From the NCBI GenBank assembly GCA_963575745.1, contig CAUYUJ010022061.1:20001-57500 (forward strand): 37,500 bases of DNA. The letters run 5' to 3'. The notes beneath the pieces were generated by a model that had not been told where the DNA came from, ran no database searches, and saw nothing but the letters and a program-made list of their open reading frames with translations. The DNA comes from Prorocentrum cordatum. Its lineage: Eukaryota > Sar > Dinophyceae > Prorocentrales > Prorocentraceae. Positions 16,232-27,225 of this stretch are shown here, piece after piece. The stretch's first letter is position 1, and each line of letters begins with the position of its first letter. A program made the position numbers and the translations under genes.

Positions 16232-16545
16232 CGCCTTGCTGACAGGCAGCGTTCTAAGCGGGCAGCCCTCTTCAGAGGGCGATCCGGGTGTCGTGCCCAG
16301 GCGCCCGGGCGGACATGTCACTCCCTCAGTCTCCCGCATCCGCCATGGAGGTTGCTTCCTCGGGTGGTGAGCCCGTCGACGCGACCATCGCTTGCACCAC
16401 CGCACCGACCTGGAACTACGCCGTTCACTCGAGTTGCTGGTGACGCCAAGGGCCTGGGGAAAGGCCTGGACGCCGTCGGCAACGCTCGTCAAGTGAGGCC
16501 CCGTACTAAAGAAGGTGGTGCAGGTTTCCTGGCTATTTCAACAGA

Positions 16546-17196
16546 ATGGAGTCCAACATGGCCTCAAATATGGGCTTCTCCGTCATGCAAGAATCTTTCA
16601 ACAAACACAACAACTACGTCGAGTTGCGCGATCGCATAACGACCATAGAGAGGCATATGCGTGTGGGCTCTGATGAGGCCAACGAGGAGGCCCTGCTCGC
16701 GAAGATCGAGGTTAATATCCTTGAGGTGCAGAGCTCCGTCGACTCAGCTAGCATTCGCAGTTCTCTTCCCGCTGTCCCCCGCTGGTTCAAGGGTAAGTTC
16801 CCCATTTCGAGCGGTGGCAGTTTCACAGGCGGAGGCAGCTATGGTGATGCTGCGGATCCGTGTGCGATACGGATTGGTGGGCTCAAGTCCCCGATGCTCG
16901 CTCGTGTCATGAACCAGTACATGGATACGCAAATGATCCAGCACCTTCCTTCGCGCATCAAGCACCCCACTGAAGTGAAGGCTCGCAATCTTACCGAAGC
17001 CTTGAGTGTTTCGTTCAGCAACGCTACCGACGCCAAAGCATTCCTTGATTTTGTCAAGGCCACCGGCCTTTCGTTCCAGTCGAGCAGCGGTGCAATTCAG
17101 CTTCGCGCGAGGCGCGGCGCCCCACCCGATCTTCGTCGTCGTAACTTATTGAACATGTCTGCCAGGGTATATCGCAGCATGTTGCCGCCAAAGTGA
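16546..17196 (+). pseudogene. LINE 2 ORF1 remnant
   Basis: A 216-residue open piece with GKFPISSGGSFTGGGS, CAIRIGGLKSPMLARVMNQY, a run ending ALSVSFSNATDAKAFLDFV, and RRRNLLNMSARVYRSML. The IRIGGL ... V.FS....A..FL arrangement resembles an RRM-like nucleic-acid-binding fold of LINE ORF1 proteins; this is family inference. A likely original start is at 16344 (MEVASSGGEPVDATIACTTA), separated by a stop and frame changes, so the protein is broken. Confidence 0.6.
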
Positions 17197-17650
17197 TTGG
17201 ATAAAACACATTCCTTGGAGTGAAGGGGCACAAGAGTATTCTATGCTCCATGGAGAACGACGAGGTCACTATCCTGCGCACACTGAATGAGAACCCTGCA
17301 ATGTCTGCCACCATCGAGCCCAGTGTTGCAGCCTTCGATAGCTTGCACATTGGCAAAGAGCAGACGGCAGCGATGGCCAAGAGCGCCATTCTAAGGGGGC
17401 CCCCTCGCCGGTCACGTCCGTTCATGAGCCTGTGTTTGACGTTGGTCGCATGCGTGGTCGCCTTCTTGCGGGTCGCAAGACACGGCGGCGTCCGGCCTCG
17501 ACTTCGAGCTCGGGCTCTGCGTGCTTTTCGTCTCCATCTTTTCTTCGGCCTCCAACAGCAGCTCATTTAGTTCCAGCTCCTCGTCTTCCTCTTTCGGCCG
17601 CGGCGGTCGCCCCCGCCAGTGCCCCGCCGAGCCTGTTTTATCCCAGCGGC

Positions 17651-18412
17651 GATTTCTCGATTGCTACATGGAAGGTCCCTCCACCAGCCACGCTATGCTC
17701 AGACAGAAACGGGAAGCCTTGTGCCAGCTCGTTTTGAAACGCGATGCTTTCTGTTTGAGGAAGTTCGCGCGTCCAAACATGATTTGGAATTGCTCCAAAA
17801 ATGATATCGACAGCGTTTTGGGCTGGGGTGTGTTCTTCGAGGATCGCCCGGCCGGTGGCAGTCCCATTTCAGTTTACCCGCGCCTCCGCTCACAGTTGCA
17901 AGTCTCCCGGGGTCGCATTCTCGTTCCTGGTCGCATTTGCTTTCTCACCCTCCGCGGCGAGCACGGCGTCATGCAAATCATTAGCGCGACCATCACTCCC
18001 GAAAAACAATCCCTCGCACGAGCTGCAGCAGCACATGCTACCTGCCGAAGTCTGCGCTTCCCCCTGCTGGGCGGCTTTAATTTTCATGCTGGAGGGGAAG
18101 GGTCGTGCCGCGCAGCGGGGAGGGTCCGATATGGCACTAGCAGTCTTTCGGCTTGCTTCAGCGATTTGTTCCCGCAGTTGTGCGAGATTTAGAACGGCCG
18201 CGTCCCCATCGCGTGATGGGCAAGTCTGGCGAGGGCCCTGTCAGTGCTTCCCTTGGGCGGCTAGATAGTATCTGCTGCAGTATCCCCAGTGTCTGCTTCT
18301 TTGGCTGTGAGCCAAATGGCGTGGTCCTGTGGGCCCCCAGCGGCACCCGGCCGCTCTCGGATCATGCCCCAGTTGCACTTCTGCTTACGTTCTTGGGCCT
18401 GGGGGCGCTCGG
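17651..18412 (+). pseudogene. LINE 2 EEP endonuclease remnant
   Basis: Motifs appear in order but in different frames. DFSIATWK (17651; the WN of typical endonucleases reads WK). FEEVRASKHDLELLQK (17747-17800), carrying the catalytic Glu. LLGGFNFHAGGEG (about 18067-18104), where GGDFN has lost its Asp. LSDHAPVALLL (about 18351), the catalytic His box. Multiple frameshifts and a missing active-site residue mean it cannot encode an active enzyme. Confidence 0.75.
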
Positions 18413-18585
18413 ATCCCGTCTTGGGTCACCGAGCGCCCGCAGAATCCCATCCCCACTCAGAGGTTTCTGAGAAAGGAACTCCTGGTGAAGTCGAGGACGT
18501 CATCAAGGCTGCCGCCAATGCCGTCATCGAGCACGCCCGCTCTGGAGGCCTCCCACAGTGGAAAGATTGACTGGGCTCCGTCTTC

Positions 18586-19905
18586 CATGCGAAGTCTTCG
18601 GCAGGGTCGCCTCAGATTTCTCCAGCGTGCTCTACAGGCTTCGCCCGAGCTTGGCGTTTACATTTGCAGCCGCATGTGGGCCGACCTGCCCGGTTTGCAC
18701 GAATACCTCAGCAGGTTGAAGGCCGCTCAACTTGAAGGGCAGATTCGTGACGCCGATGCTTTGAGGTCTAAGCTGACGTCTTACCTCTGTGCATGGGGAT
18801 CTCGGCGGCGTCGCATCACACTGTCAGGTGTGTCTGATTCTTCTGGTTTGCAGCTTACCGACCCCTGCGAAGTAGCACATCAGCTTACTGCTCGCTGGAG
18901 CCGAGGGCACGTTTGCGCTTTGGGCGAAGCCCAGCGTCGCGAATTGCAGCCGTTCATCCAAAGAGCGCCGGCCCCCATATTCTCGGAATTTGAATTCGAT
19001 GAATTCGGCAAGTCTGCTGCGGCAGCCAAAGATTATTGGCCTGGGCCCTATGGCACCCCCATTCTGTGTGGTCGCGAGGAGGCACTCTAACGATGGAGCC
19101 ACTGTTTAACGTGTATCAAAAACTGTTGGCCTCTGGCTAGCCCGACAACTTTAATTACGGTGTGGCTGTTTTCCGTTCGAAAGGACATTGCCTCGACGAT
19201 GTTGTCGATGAAGTCTTTGGCGCCCCAGCTCAGACGCGCCCGATTACGTTGGGCAACCTTGACAGCAAACTGATCAGCCGTGCTGCCAACCGACCTGTCA
19301 CTCGCGTTATCCAAGATTCTTGCTCTGAAATCCAGCGCGGTTTTATCCTTGCGCGGCATGTTACCATCTATATTCCGGCTCGCATTTGTGCCGCGTTTTT
19401 CTCTGCGCTGCGCGCCATGGTCCTGTCCGTTCTGAAAGAGATGAATTTCCCGCGGGAAGTGCGCAGGGCCGTCGCTGACTTTTCTTGCGAAGTATGGGTA
19501 TCGGTCAACTTCTGCGGGCCTCAGGAGGATAGGCGGTCGGTTCGTCGCGGCACCAAGCAAAGGTGCCCATGATCATCGTCACTGTTTGTTTTATGTATGG
19601 GTCCAGTCCCTCGCAGGATAGGGTCGAGGTTGTCACGTTCGCCATCCTTGCTGGCCGCGTGTGCCGACGATATAGGCATGGTCGCACAAGATCTTTACCG
19701 CTCGCTCGCCCCGCTGCCTCATTTTTTTGGGGGGGTGGGGGGGGGCGCTGCCGCCGCCGCAGGTCTTGATCCTAACGTGGCCAAGCCAGTCATCATCCCT
19801 TCACAGGGGCTGACGCCCGATAGGTACCTGACCCTCATGGGCGAGCGCTGCCACGAGAGCCTCCCGCCATGCTTTCTCGGTGCGGCGCGGGGGGATCAAC
19901 TGCAC
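18586..19905 (+). pseudogene. LINE 2 reverse transcriptase remnant
   Basis: Pre-RT region RLRFLQRALQASPELGVYIC ... LKAAQLEGQIRDADALRS; then SAAAAKDYWPGPYGTPI (decayed PGPDGIP box). TRPITLGNLDSKLISRAANR (about 19217), QRGFILARH (about 19333) and AACADDIGMVAQDL (about 19653), where CADD is the [FY]xDD catalytic motif C. AAGLDPNVAKPVIIPSQGL (about 19753) matches the post-motif C segment. The pieces sit in two or three frames and stop codons intervene (for example TAG at 19138). Confidence 0.75.
19725..19748 (+). repeat. T-run/G-run (GGGGGGGTGGGGGGGG)
   Basis: A run of T followed by 7 G, T and 8 G inside the decayed RT. It is capable of G-quadruplex formation and is also a likely slippage site that helped break the frame. 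Confidence 0.8.
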
Positions 19906-19915
19906 GTGAGAGTGG

Positions 19916-20255
19916 CCCTCCTCCTCCTCCCCTCCTCCTCCTCCTCTTCGTTTTCCTCTTCCTCGTCCTCCCCGATCGCGGAGTGCGAGGCGACGGCAGC
20001 GGTATGCGCGCTTTTGGGTTTGGCCCCCCCGCGCCCCCCAAAGCTGCCCACCAAAAGTGGTGGGTTTGTTTTCCACCGCCACCACCATAAGTAGGAGGGG
20101 GAGGGGGTCCTCCTCCTCCGCCTCTTCCTCCTCATCCTCCTTCTCCTCCTCCCCGTCCGCCTCCTCCTCTTCGTCCTCCTCCTCCTCCTCCTCCTCCTCC
20201 TCCTCCTCCTCCTCTTCCTCCTCATCCTCCTCCTCCTCCTCCTCATCCCCCACCC
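19916..20255 (+). repeat. (TCC)n/(CTC)n tracts after LINE 2
   Basis: CTC/TCC repeats at 19916-19975 and 20108-20252 flank a short unique piece that contains a GC-rich segment with CCCCCCGCGCCCCCC. No gene is present. Confidence 0.9.
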
Positions 20256-20455
20256 CAACGCATGGCGGTGGTGGGAGAAAACAGGCCCAGCAAAAGGCCC
20301 CTTCTTGCCTGGGATCAGTCGTTTGCCGGCAGCCGAGACGGGGGGGCTCGGACGAGGAGGCCGGCGGGCGGCGCCGCCCCCCCGCCGCTGCAGGCGCCCT
20401 TCCTCGAGCACAGCGCGTGCCCTTGGGACGGCCGCCAAGCACAGGGGGGCGGGTT

Positions 20456-20540
20456 GCGACGTCATCGTCATCGTCATCGTCATCGTCGTCGTCGTCGTAG
20501 TCGTCGTCATCGCCGTCGCCGTCGCCGGCGCGGTCGCCGC
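20456..20540 (+). repeat. (GTC)n/(ATC)n microsatellite
   Basis: GTCATC and GTC units, the reverse-complement orientation of the GAC array that starts about 700 bp downstream. Confidence 0.9.
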
Positions 20541-20592
20541 GGGTGCCGTCCTCGCCGCGAAGGGCTCGCCGTGGAGAGGTGTTCCTGCTCTT

Positions 20593-20822
20593 CCCTCTCC
20601 TCCTCCTTTCTCCTTCTCCTCCTCCTCCTCCTCCTCCTCCTCCTCCTCCTCCTCTTCCCTCCCTCCTCGTCCTCCCTCCTCCTCCTCCTCCTCCTCCTCC
20701 TCCTCCTCCTCCTCTTCCTCCTCCTCATCCTTTTCCTCCTCTTCCTTGTTATCCTCCTCCTCCTCCTCCTCCTCCTCCTCCTCCTCCGCCAGCTCCTCCG
20801 CCAGCTCCTCCCGCTCCTCCTA
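20593..20822 (+). repeat. (TCC)n microsatellite
   Basis: About 230 bp of CTC/TCC units with TTCC and CGTCC interruptions and GCCAGCTCCTCC variants at the right end. Confidence 0.95.
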
Positions 20823-21149
20823 CAGTCAGGGCGCCGAAATGAAGAGCGGTGTAGGTGCGGAAGAGGCTCGAGGTGCCTGGGGTCCTCGTGGGGCTGTCTC
20901 TGTGGCCCTCCTCGTACACGGAGGCGCCCCCTGGGGCAAAGCGGGGGCGCTTCCTCAGCCCGATTGCACTCCTGCTCCTGTCCACGCCCGCCTGCTCGCC
21001 CGCCACCACCTCCTCCTCCGCCTCCTCCCCCTCTTCCCCCAGTGCGCACAGCTCCCCGTTCTGATTGCGCGAGGCACGATGGGGTCATGCTGGGGGGCGG
21101 CCCTCGGCGGCGGCCCCCGACGCCCGCCCTCCGGCGGCCACCCATCTGC
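20823..21149. other. Unique 330-bp spacer between microsatellites
   Basis: GC-rich non-repetitive sequence, including a short CTCCTCC patch near 21010. Nothing recognisable is encoded. Confidence 0.4.
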
Positions 21150-21476
21150 GGCGACGACCACGAAGACGACCACGAAACCACGACAACGCCGACGACGACG
21201 ACGACGACGACCTCAACGTCGACGACGACGGCGGCCACGACGACCACGACGACGGCGACGAGCCCGACCACGACGCCGATAACGACGACGACCACGACGA
21301 CCGTGACCACGACCACGACGACGTCGCCGACGACGACGAAGACCACGACTGCGCTGAATACCACGATGACGACGATGACGAAGACGACGACGACGATGAC
21401 GACGACGACGACCGCGACCACGACGACCACAACGACGACGACGACCACGATCGCGGCGACCACGACGACGACCACT

Positions 21477-21537
<61 letters not shown>

Positions 21538-21570
21538 CGCCAACGACGCCGACCACGACCACAACGACGA

Positions 21571-21607
<37 letters not shown>

Positions 21608-24600
21608 CGTGACCACGACGACGACGACCACGACCACGACCACGACGACCACGATCACGACGACCACTACGACGACGACCACGACGACGACGACAACAAC
21701 GACGATGACCACGACGACCACGACCACGACGACCACGACGACGACGACGACGGCGACGACCACGACGACGACGACGACCACGACGACGACGAAGATCACT
21801 ACTCCGACGACGTCGACGACGACATGAACGACGACGACAGGTCGACCACGACAACGACGACGACTGCGGCGACCACGACTACGACGACGACGAGTACGAC
21901 AACCACGACCACGACCACCACGACGACGACCGCGATAACGACGACGACGACGACCACGAAGACGAACGACGTTGCCGACGACGACCACGACCACTTCCAC
22001 GACCATGACCACGACGAGGACGACCACGACGACAACGACGACGACCACGACGACGACGAGCACGACCACGACGACCACGACGACCACGGCGTCGCCTGCA
22101 GTGGCAACGCCGCCGAATGACGACCACGACCGTGACGACGACGACGTCGACGACCACGACCACGACGACCACGACGACGACGAGCACGACGTCGACGACG
22201 ACAACGACTACGACGATGCGGAGGACGGCGACGACGACGACAATGATGACAATCACGATCACGACGACGACGACCACGACCGCGACGACGACGACTACGA
22301 CAACGACCACGACGACGTCGCCGACGACGACGACTACGACGACGACGACGACCACGACGACGACGACAACGACGACGACCACGATTACGACCACGTGGAC
22401 GACGACCACGACGACGGCGACGATGACGACGACCACGACCACGACGACGACGACGATGACGACCATGACCACGACCACAACCACGACGACCACGACGACG
22501 ACAACGGCAACGACGGCGACGACGACCACGACGATGAAGACCATGACCACGATCTCGACTGCCACGACGACGACGAAAAAGGCGGCACGACGACGACCAC
22601 TCAAACGAAGACGACGACCACGACGACGTCGACGACACAACGACGACGATGACTACGACGACGATGACGACGACCGCGACGACCACGACGACCACAACTA
22701 CGACGACCACGACAACGATGGCGATGACGACAGCGACGACGACGACAACCACGACCACGACCGCGACGACGATGACCACGAAGAAGACGACCACGACGAC
22801 CATGAAGACGACGCCGACGACGACGACGGCGACGCTTGCTGCGATCACGACGACGACCACCACAACCACGACGACGATAACGTCGACCACAACGACCACG
22901 ACTACAACGACAATGACGACGACCACGATGGCGACGACGACGACACGACCACGACGACGACCACCACGACCACGATGAAGACGACGACAACGCTCACGAC
23001 CACGGCGACGACGACGACAACGACCACGAGGACGACGTCGACGATGAATGACCTTTGTGGGCCCCGGAAACGGCAGGGCCGTTTTTTTACCGTTTCCCAA
23101 AGTTGAAACAGCAACAAAAACGGCGACTGGAAAAAACGGTCCAGGATTGGAACCGGAGCCGGAACCGGTCAAAAATTGGCGACGGAACCCGTAGAAAAAC
23201 GGCGTCGGAATTGGCAGAAAAACGGAAAAACGGAATTGGTAAAAAACGGCCTGCCGTTTCCGGGGCCCACTAAGTGAATGACGACGGCGACGACGGCGGC
23301 GACGACGACCACGACGACGACGACAACCCCGACCACGACGAAGACGACCACAACGACCACGACGACCACGACGACAACGACGACCACGACAAAGACAGTT
23401 ACGACGACGACGCCGACCACGACGATGATGACGACGATGACGACGACGACGACGACCACGAGGATGAAGACCACGACGACGACGACCACGATGGCGACGG
23501 CGACGACGATGACGCCGACCACGACCACGGCCACGACGTCGACGACCACGACGACGACGACGACCACGACGACCACGACCACGACCACGACGACCACGAT
23601 AACGACGACACAGCGACCACGACGACGACGACCACGACGACGATGACGACGACGATAGCGACGACGACGATAACGACGACGACGGCGGCGACGACGACGC
23701 GGGCGACGACGATGACAACCCCGACCACCACGGCGACGACGGCGACGACGACGACGACGACCGCGAAGACGACGACGACGCCGACGACCACGAACACGAA
23801 CACGACCACGACACACCGACCACTATGACCACGAGCACGACGACGACGTCGACGACGACAACGACGACGACGACGAATACGACCACGACGACGACGACGA
23901 CGAAGTCGACCACGACGGCGACGACGGCGACGACGACGACGACAGCGACGACGACGACGACCACGGCCACGACGACCACGCCAACCACGATTACGACGAC
24001 GTGGACGACCACGCCGACGACGGCGACGATGACGACGTCGACCACGACGATGACGACGACGACGACCACGACGACGAAGGCGACAACCACGACGACCACT
24101 ACGGCAACGACGACGACGGCGCCGACGACGATCACGACCACGACCACGACCACGACGACGACTACGACGACGACGACCACTAAGACGACGACGACGATGA
24201 CTAAGAAGTCGACGACCACGACGACGACGATGACGACGACGACCCGGCGTTGCCGACGGCGAAGACGACGACGACCACGACGACCGCGACCAAGACGACG
24301 ACGACCACGACCAAGACGAATACGACGACGGCAACGGCGACGACGACCTCGACCGCGACGACGACCACCACGACGACTACGACCACGACGTAGACGACGA
24401 CGACGACCACGACCACCACGGCGACGACCACAACTGCGACCACGACCACGACGACCACCTTGACCTCCACGACCATGACGACCACGACGACCACGACGAC
24501 TACGCCGATTACGAATACGACGACGACGACGATCACGACCACGACTACGACTACGACAACGACGACGACGACGATGACAACGACGACGACGACCTCGACC

Positions 24601-25530
24601 TCGACGACGACGACCACGACCACGACGGCGACGGCGACGACGACGGTGGCGACGGCGACGGCGACGACGACGGCAATCATGACGACGACCACCACGACCA
24701 CGACGGCAACCACGACCATGACGACGACGACGACGTCGACGGCAACGGTGACGACCACGACCACGACCACGACCATGACCACGACAACGACGACGACGAC
24801 GACCACGACGACGACGACGCTGACGACGACGACCGCGACCACGACCACGACGACGACGACGATGACGGCGACGACTTCGACGGCGACGACCACGACGACG
24901 GCGACGGCGACGACGACCACAACGGCGTTGACGACCACCACGATGACAACGACTACGACGACGACCACGACGACGACGACGATGACGACGACGACGAAGA
25001 CGACGGCGGCGTCGACGACGACGACGACGACCACGACCGCGACCACGACGACCACCACGACCACGACCACTACCACGACGACGACGACAAAGACGGCAAT
25101 CACGACGACGACCACGACGACCACGACGGCAACCACGACCATAATGACGACAACGACGAAGAGCACGAAGACGACAACCACGACGGCCACGGCGACGACG
25201 ACCACGGCGAAGACGGTGACGACGACGACCACGACCACGACCACGACGACCACTTCTACAACGACGACGATGATGGCGACGACGTCTGCGACGACGTCTT
25301 CAACGACAATGACGACAACGGCGACGACGACAACGACGACAACGATTGCTATGACCACGACCACCACGACGACGACGACCACGACGACTGCGGCGACCAC
25401 GACGACGCCGACGACCACGATCACGATGACCACGACCACGACCACCACGAAGACGACGACGACGACGACCACGACGACCAAGACTACGACGACGACGGCG
25501 ACGGCGACGACGACGACGGCGTGGCCGCCG
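21150..25530. repeat. 4.4-kb imperfect (GAC)n/(ACC)n trinucleotide array
   Basis: Almost every position fits a degenerate ACG/ACC/GAC triplet pattern, with occasional CGATGACG, AACGAC and GGCGAC variants and sporadic triplet-phase shifts. Because neither GAC, ACG, CGA nor their complements are stop codons, all six frames stay open for hundreds of codons (Thr, Asp/His, Arg, Val, Ser). These frames have no protein-like complexity and should not be called genes. One transposon-like insertion interrupts the array (23053-23274). Confidence 0.95.
23053..23274. mobile_element. 222-bp terminal-inverted-repeat element with 8-bp target duplication
   Basis: Left end CTTTGTGGGCCCCGGAAACG, then GCAGGGCCGTTTTTTTACCG. 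The reverse complement of the right end is CTTAGTGGGCCCCGGAAACG, then GCAGGCCGTTTTTTACCAAT. TGAATGAC flanks both sides (23045-23052 and 23275-23282) as an exact 8-bp duplication. The interior has GGAACCGGAGCCGGAACCGG and repeated AAAAACGG motifs and no credible ORF. An 8-bp duplication is typical of hAT and some other cut-and-paste superfamilies; the family is not certain. Confidence 0.9.
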
Positions 25531-26035
25531 GCGGTGGCGTCGCCGTCGGATAGGCGGCGGTGGCACCGTCCCCGTCGTCGTTGGCGACGCCGTCCTCGAA
25601 TGACGTGGCAACGAGCTCTCACTGTCAGGAGCGCTGGCCCAGCGTGTTTCGCCGCGGGGCATGGCCCACCACGCTTCTGCGCGACGCGCTACAGTGGAGG
25701 CCCATGACAAGAAACACCCTGCTTGCCTCCAGGGTGCCCTGGAAGCAATGGAATGCTATGGAATACGTGACGTTCCCACGCCAAGAATCAGCGGACGCCC
25801 TGGGGTCTCAGGGTTGGGTTTCTCGTGGGCGGTTCTTTTTTGGTTTTTTGGTGGACGGTTTCTTCTCGAGGCGACGCACGATCCGCATTCCCTTTCTGAG
25901 CGTCGGCTCCCCGCGCCTCTTCCAGGCCCCCACCCCACGGATAACAGAGCGGCACGCTCGCCGCCTGCACGGCACAGCGCACCGCCGGGGGCCGCCTCCG
26001 CGAAAGTCGCGGACCACGAGTTCCCGACCGTGCAT

Positions 26036-26140
26036 TTCTTCTCGGCGAGGGCCCTCGAGGACCATCCTGGACCATCGAGCAAAAAAAACACGCACGACAC
26101 CGACAAATGCGCGGGAAATTGACGTCCGAGCGATGGCCAG
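26036..26140 (+). repeat. Dispersed ~105-bp repeat, copy B
   Basis: The counterpart of 5324-5429: TTCTTCTCGGCGAGGGCC, then TCGAGGACCATCCTGGACC, then GAGCAAAAAAAAC and a final GACGTCCGAGCGATGGCCAG identical to copy A. Confidence 0.7.
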
Positions 26141-27120
26141 GAGTGGGCAGGAAGAGCGAGGACGACCCGGCGATGCCAGGAGCGCGAGGCCTTCCTTGTC
26201 CGCGGCATCGAGCAGGGCAGCCCTCGTCCCCCGAGGGCTGGTGGGGAGAGGCTCCCGACAAGGAAAGTCGGGAGTGCGCGGGCGGCCGCCTCGGCCGCAC
26301 GGCGAGCCGGGGAGGGAGTGGAGGAGGAAGGGAGGGAGGCTTCCACAGGGGGCGGGCTCTGCTTCCCGGGGCTGGTGCCGAGGACTGAGGACATCTCCAT
26401 CCCTGCTGCTGCTGCTGCCGCTGCTGCTGCCTGGCCCGTCGCCTCTGTCCCTTCTTGCTTTGGCCAACGAGGGGGCGGGAGGGGGCGGAGGATTAGTGGC
26501 GAGGGGAGATGGAAACGGTGAGTGCGAGAAGCTAGAATCTGCATGAATGAGGCGGTGCTGGGCCTCTAGCTCGTCGCTCCAACAACGATGAGGCCTCAAG
26601 CAGAGACCAGCATCGATCCTTCGCAGATGTTCGCGACGAGTCTTGCTGAGGCCTCGCTGGCAGGGTTTCCCGAGGGCTCGCCCCTGGAATGACATCCGCA
26701 TGCGAGGGAGGGCGGAAAGGGACCGGGAGGAGCGTTCAGCATACGATGCGGCACCCAAGTGCTAGCCTGAGGGAGGGGGATAAGGGAGGAGTAGGGGGGG
26801 AGGTAGGAGGAAGGATGGAGGAAAGGGAGGAGGAGGAGGAGGAGGAGGAGGAGGAGGAGGGAGGGGGGAGGGAGGGTGGAGGCGAGGAGGTGGGAGGGGG
26901 AGGAGGAACGTCCGCATGCTGATATAAGGGCTTGGGCCGTGCGCGGGTCGCCATCGGGTCGAAGCTTGGGTGCAGACCCGAACAAGCAGCATCGCAGACA
27001 GCAGCGGATCACGTAGTTCCCCCCCAGTGGTGGGTGGGAGCCCCGAATTGCCCTCGCTCAACCACCAAGGCCGAGGCGAAGGGTTTAGGAGGAGGAGGAG
27101 GAGGAGGAGGAGGAGGAAGG

Positions 27121-27225
27121 AGAAGCACGAGTGGCCCAGGCGCGAGCTCGAGGCCTACCAGCAGGCCGACGCCGCGTGGGAGGCCGCCGAGGAGGAGCTG
27201 CGGCGGCGCCTGGGGGAGGCCAGCC
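27121..27225 (+). other. Possible coding remnant, Glu/Ala/Arg-rich helix
   Basis: One frame reads EKHEWPRRELEAYQQADAAW and then EAAEEELRRRLGEAS, a credible amphipathic helix right after a GGA tract. Flanking sequence in this frame is not protein-like and no splice borders are evident. It could be an exon or gene fragment, or chance. Confidence 0.2.

Larger units (their letters stand above)
16210..19915 (+). mobile_element. LINE 2: decayed non-LTR retrotransposon of a different family
   Basis: Begins with the SL relic and carries recognisable ORF1, endonuclease and RT pieces in order, spread over several frames with stops and frameshifts. Codon use is less GC-rich than in LINE 1, and no RNase H is seen. 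It ends near a (TCC)n-rich tract. It is a dead copy and older than LINE 1 by its damage. The two elements lie head to tail. Confidence 0.8.

Noticed and set aside
16660-16690. Hammerhead ribozyme core (CTGATGAGG..CGAGGA)
   Set aside because: The required GAAA and the three stems cannot be formed; the sequence is in-frame ORF1 coding sequence.
20057-20500. Poly-Ser and poly-Glu proteins in the TCC tracts
   Set aside because: TCC/GGA triplets have no stop in any frame; the products are repeat translations without start context or conserved flanks.
21150-25530. Several open frames of 300-800 codons on both strands
   Set aside because: They are poly-Thr, poly-Asp/His, poly-Val or poly-Arg/Ser readings of a triplet repeat that contains no stop codon in any frame.
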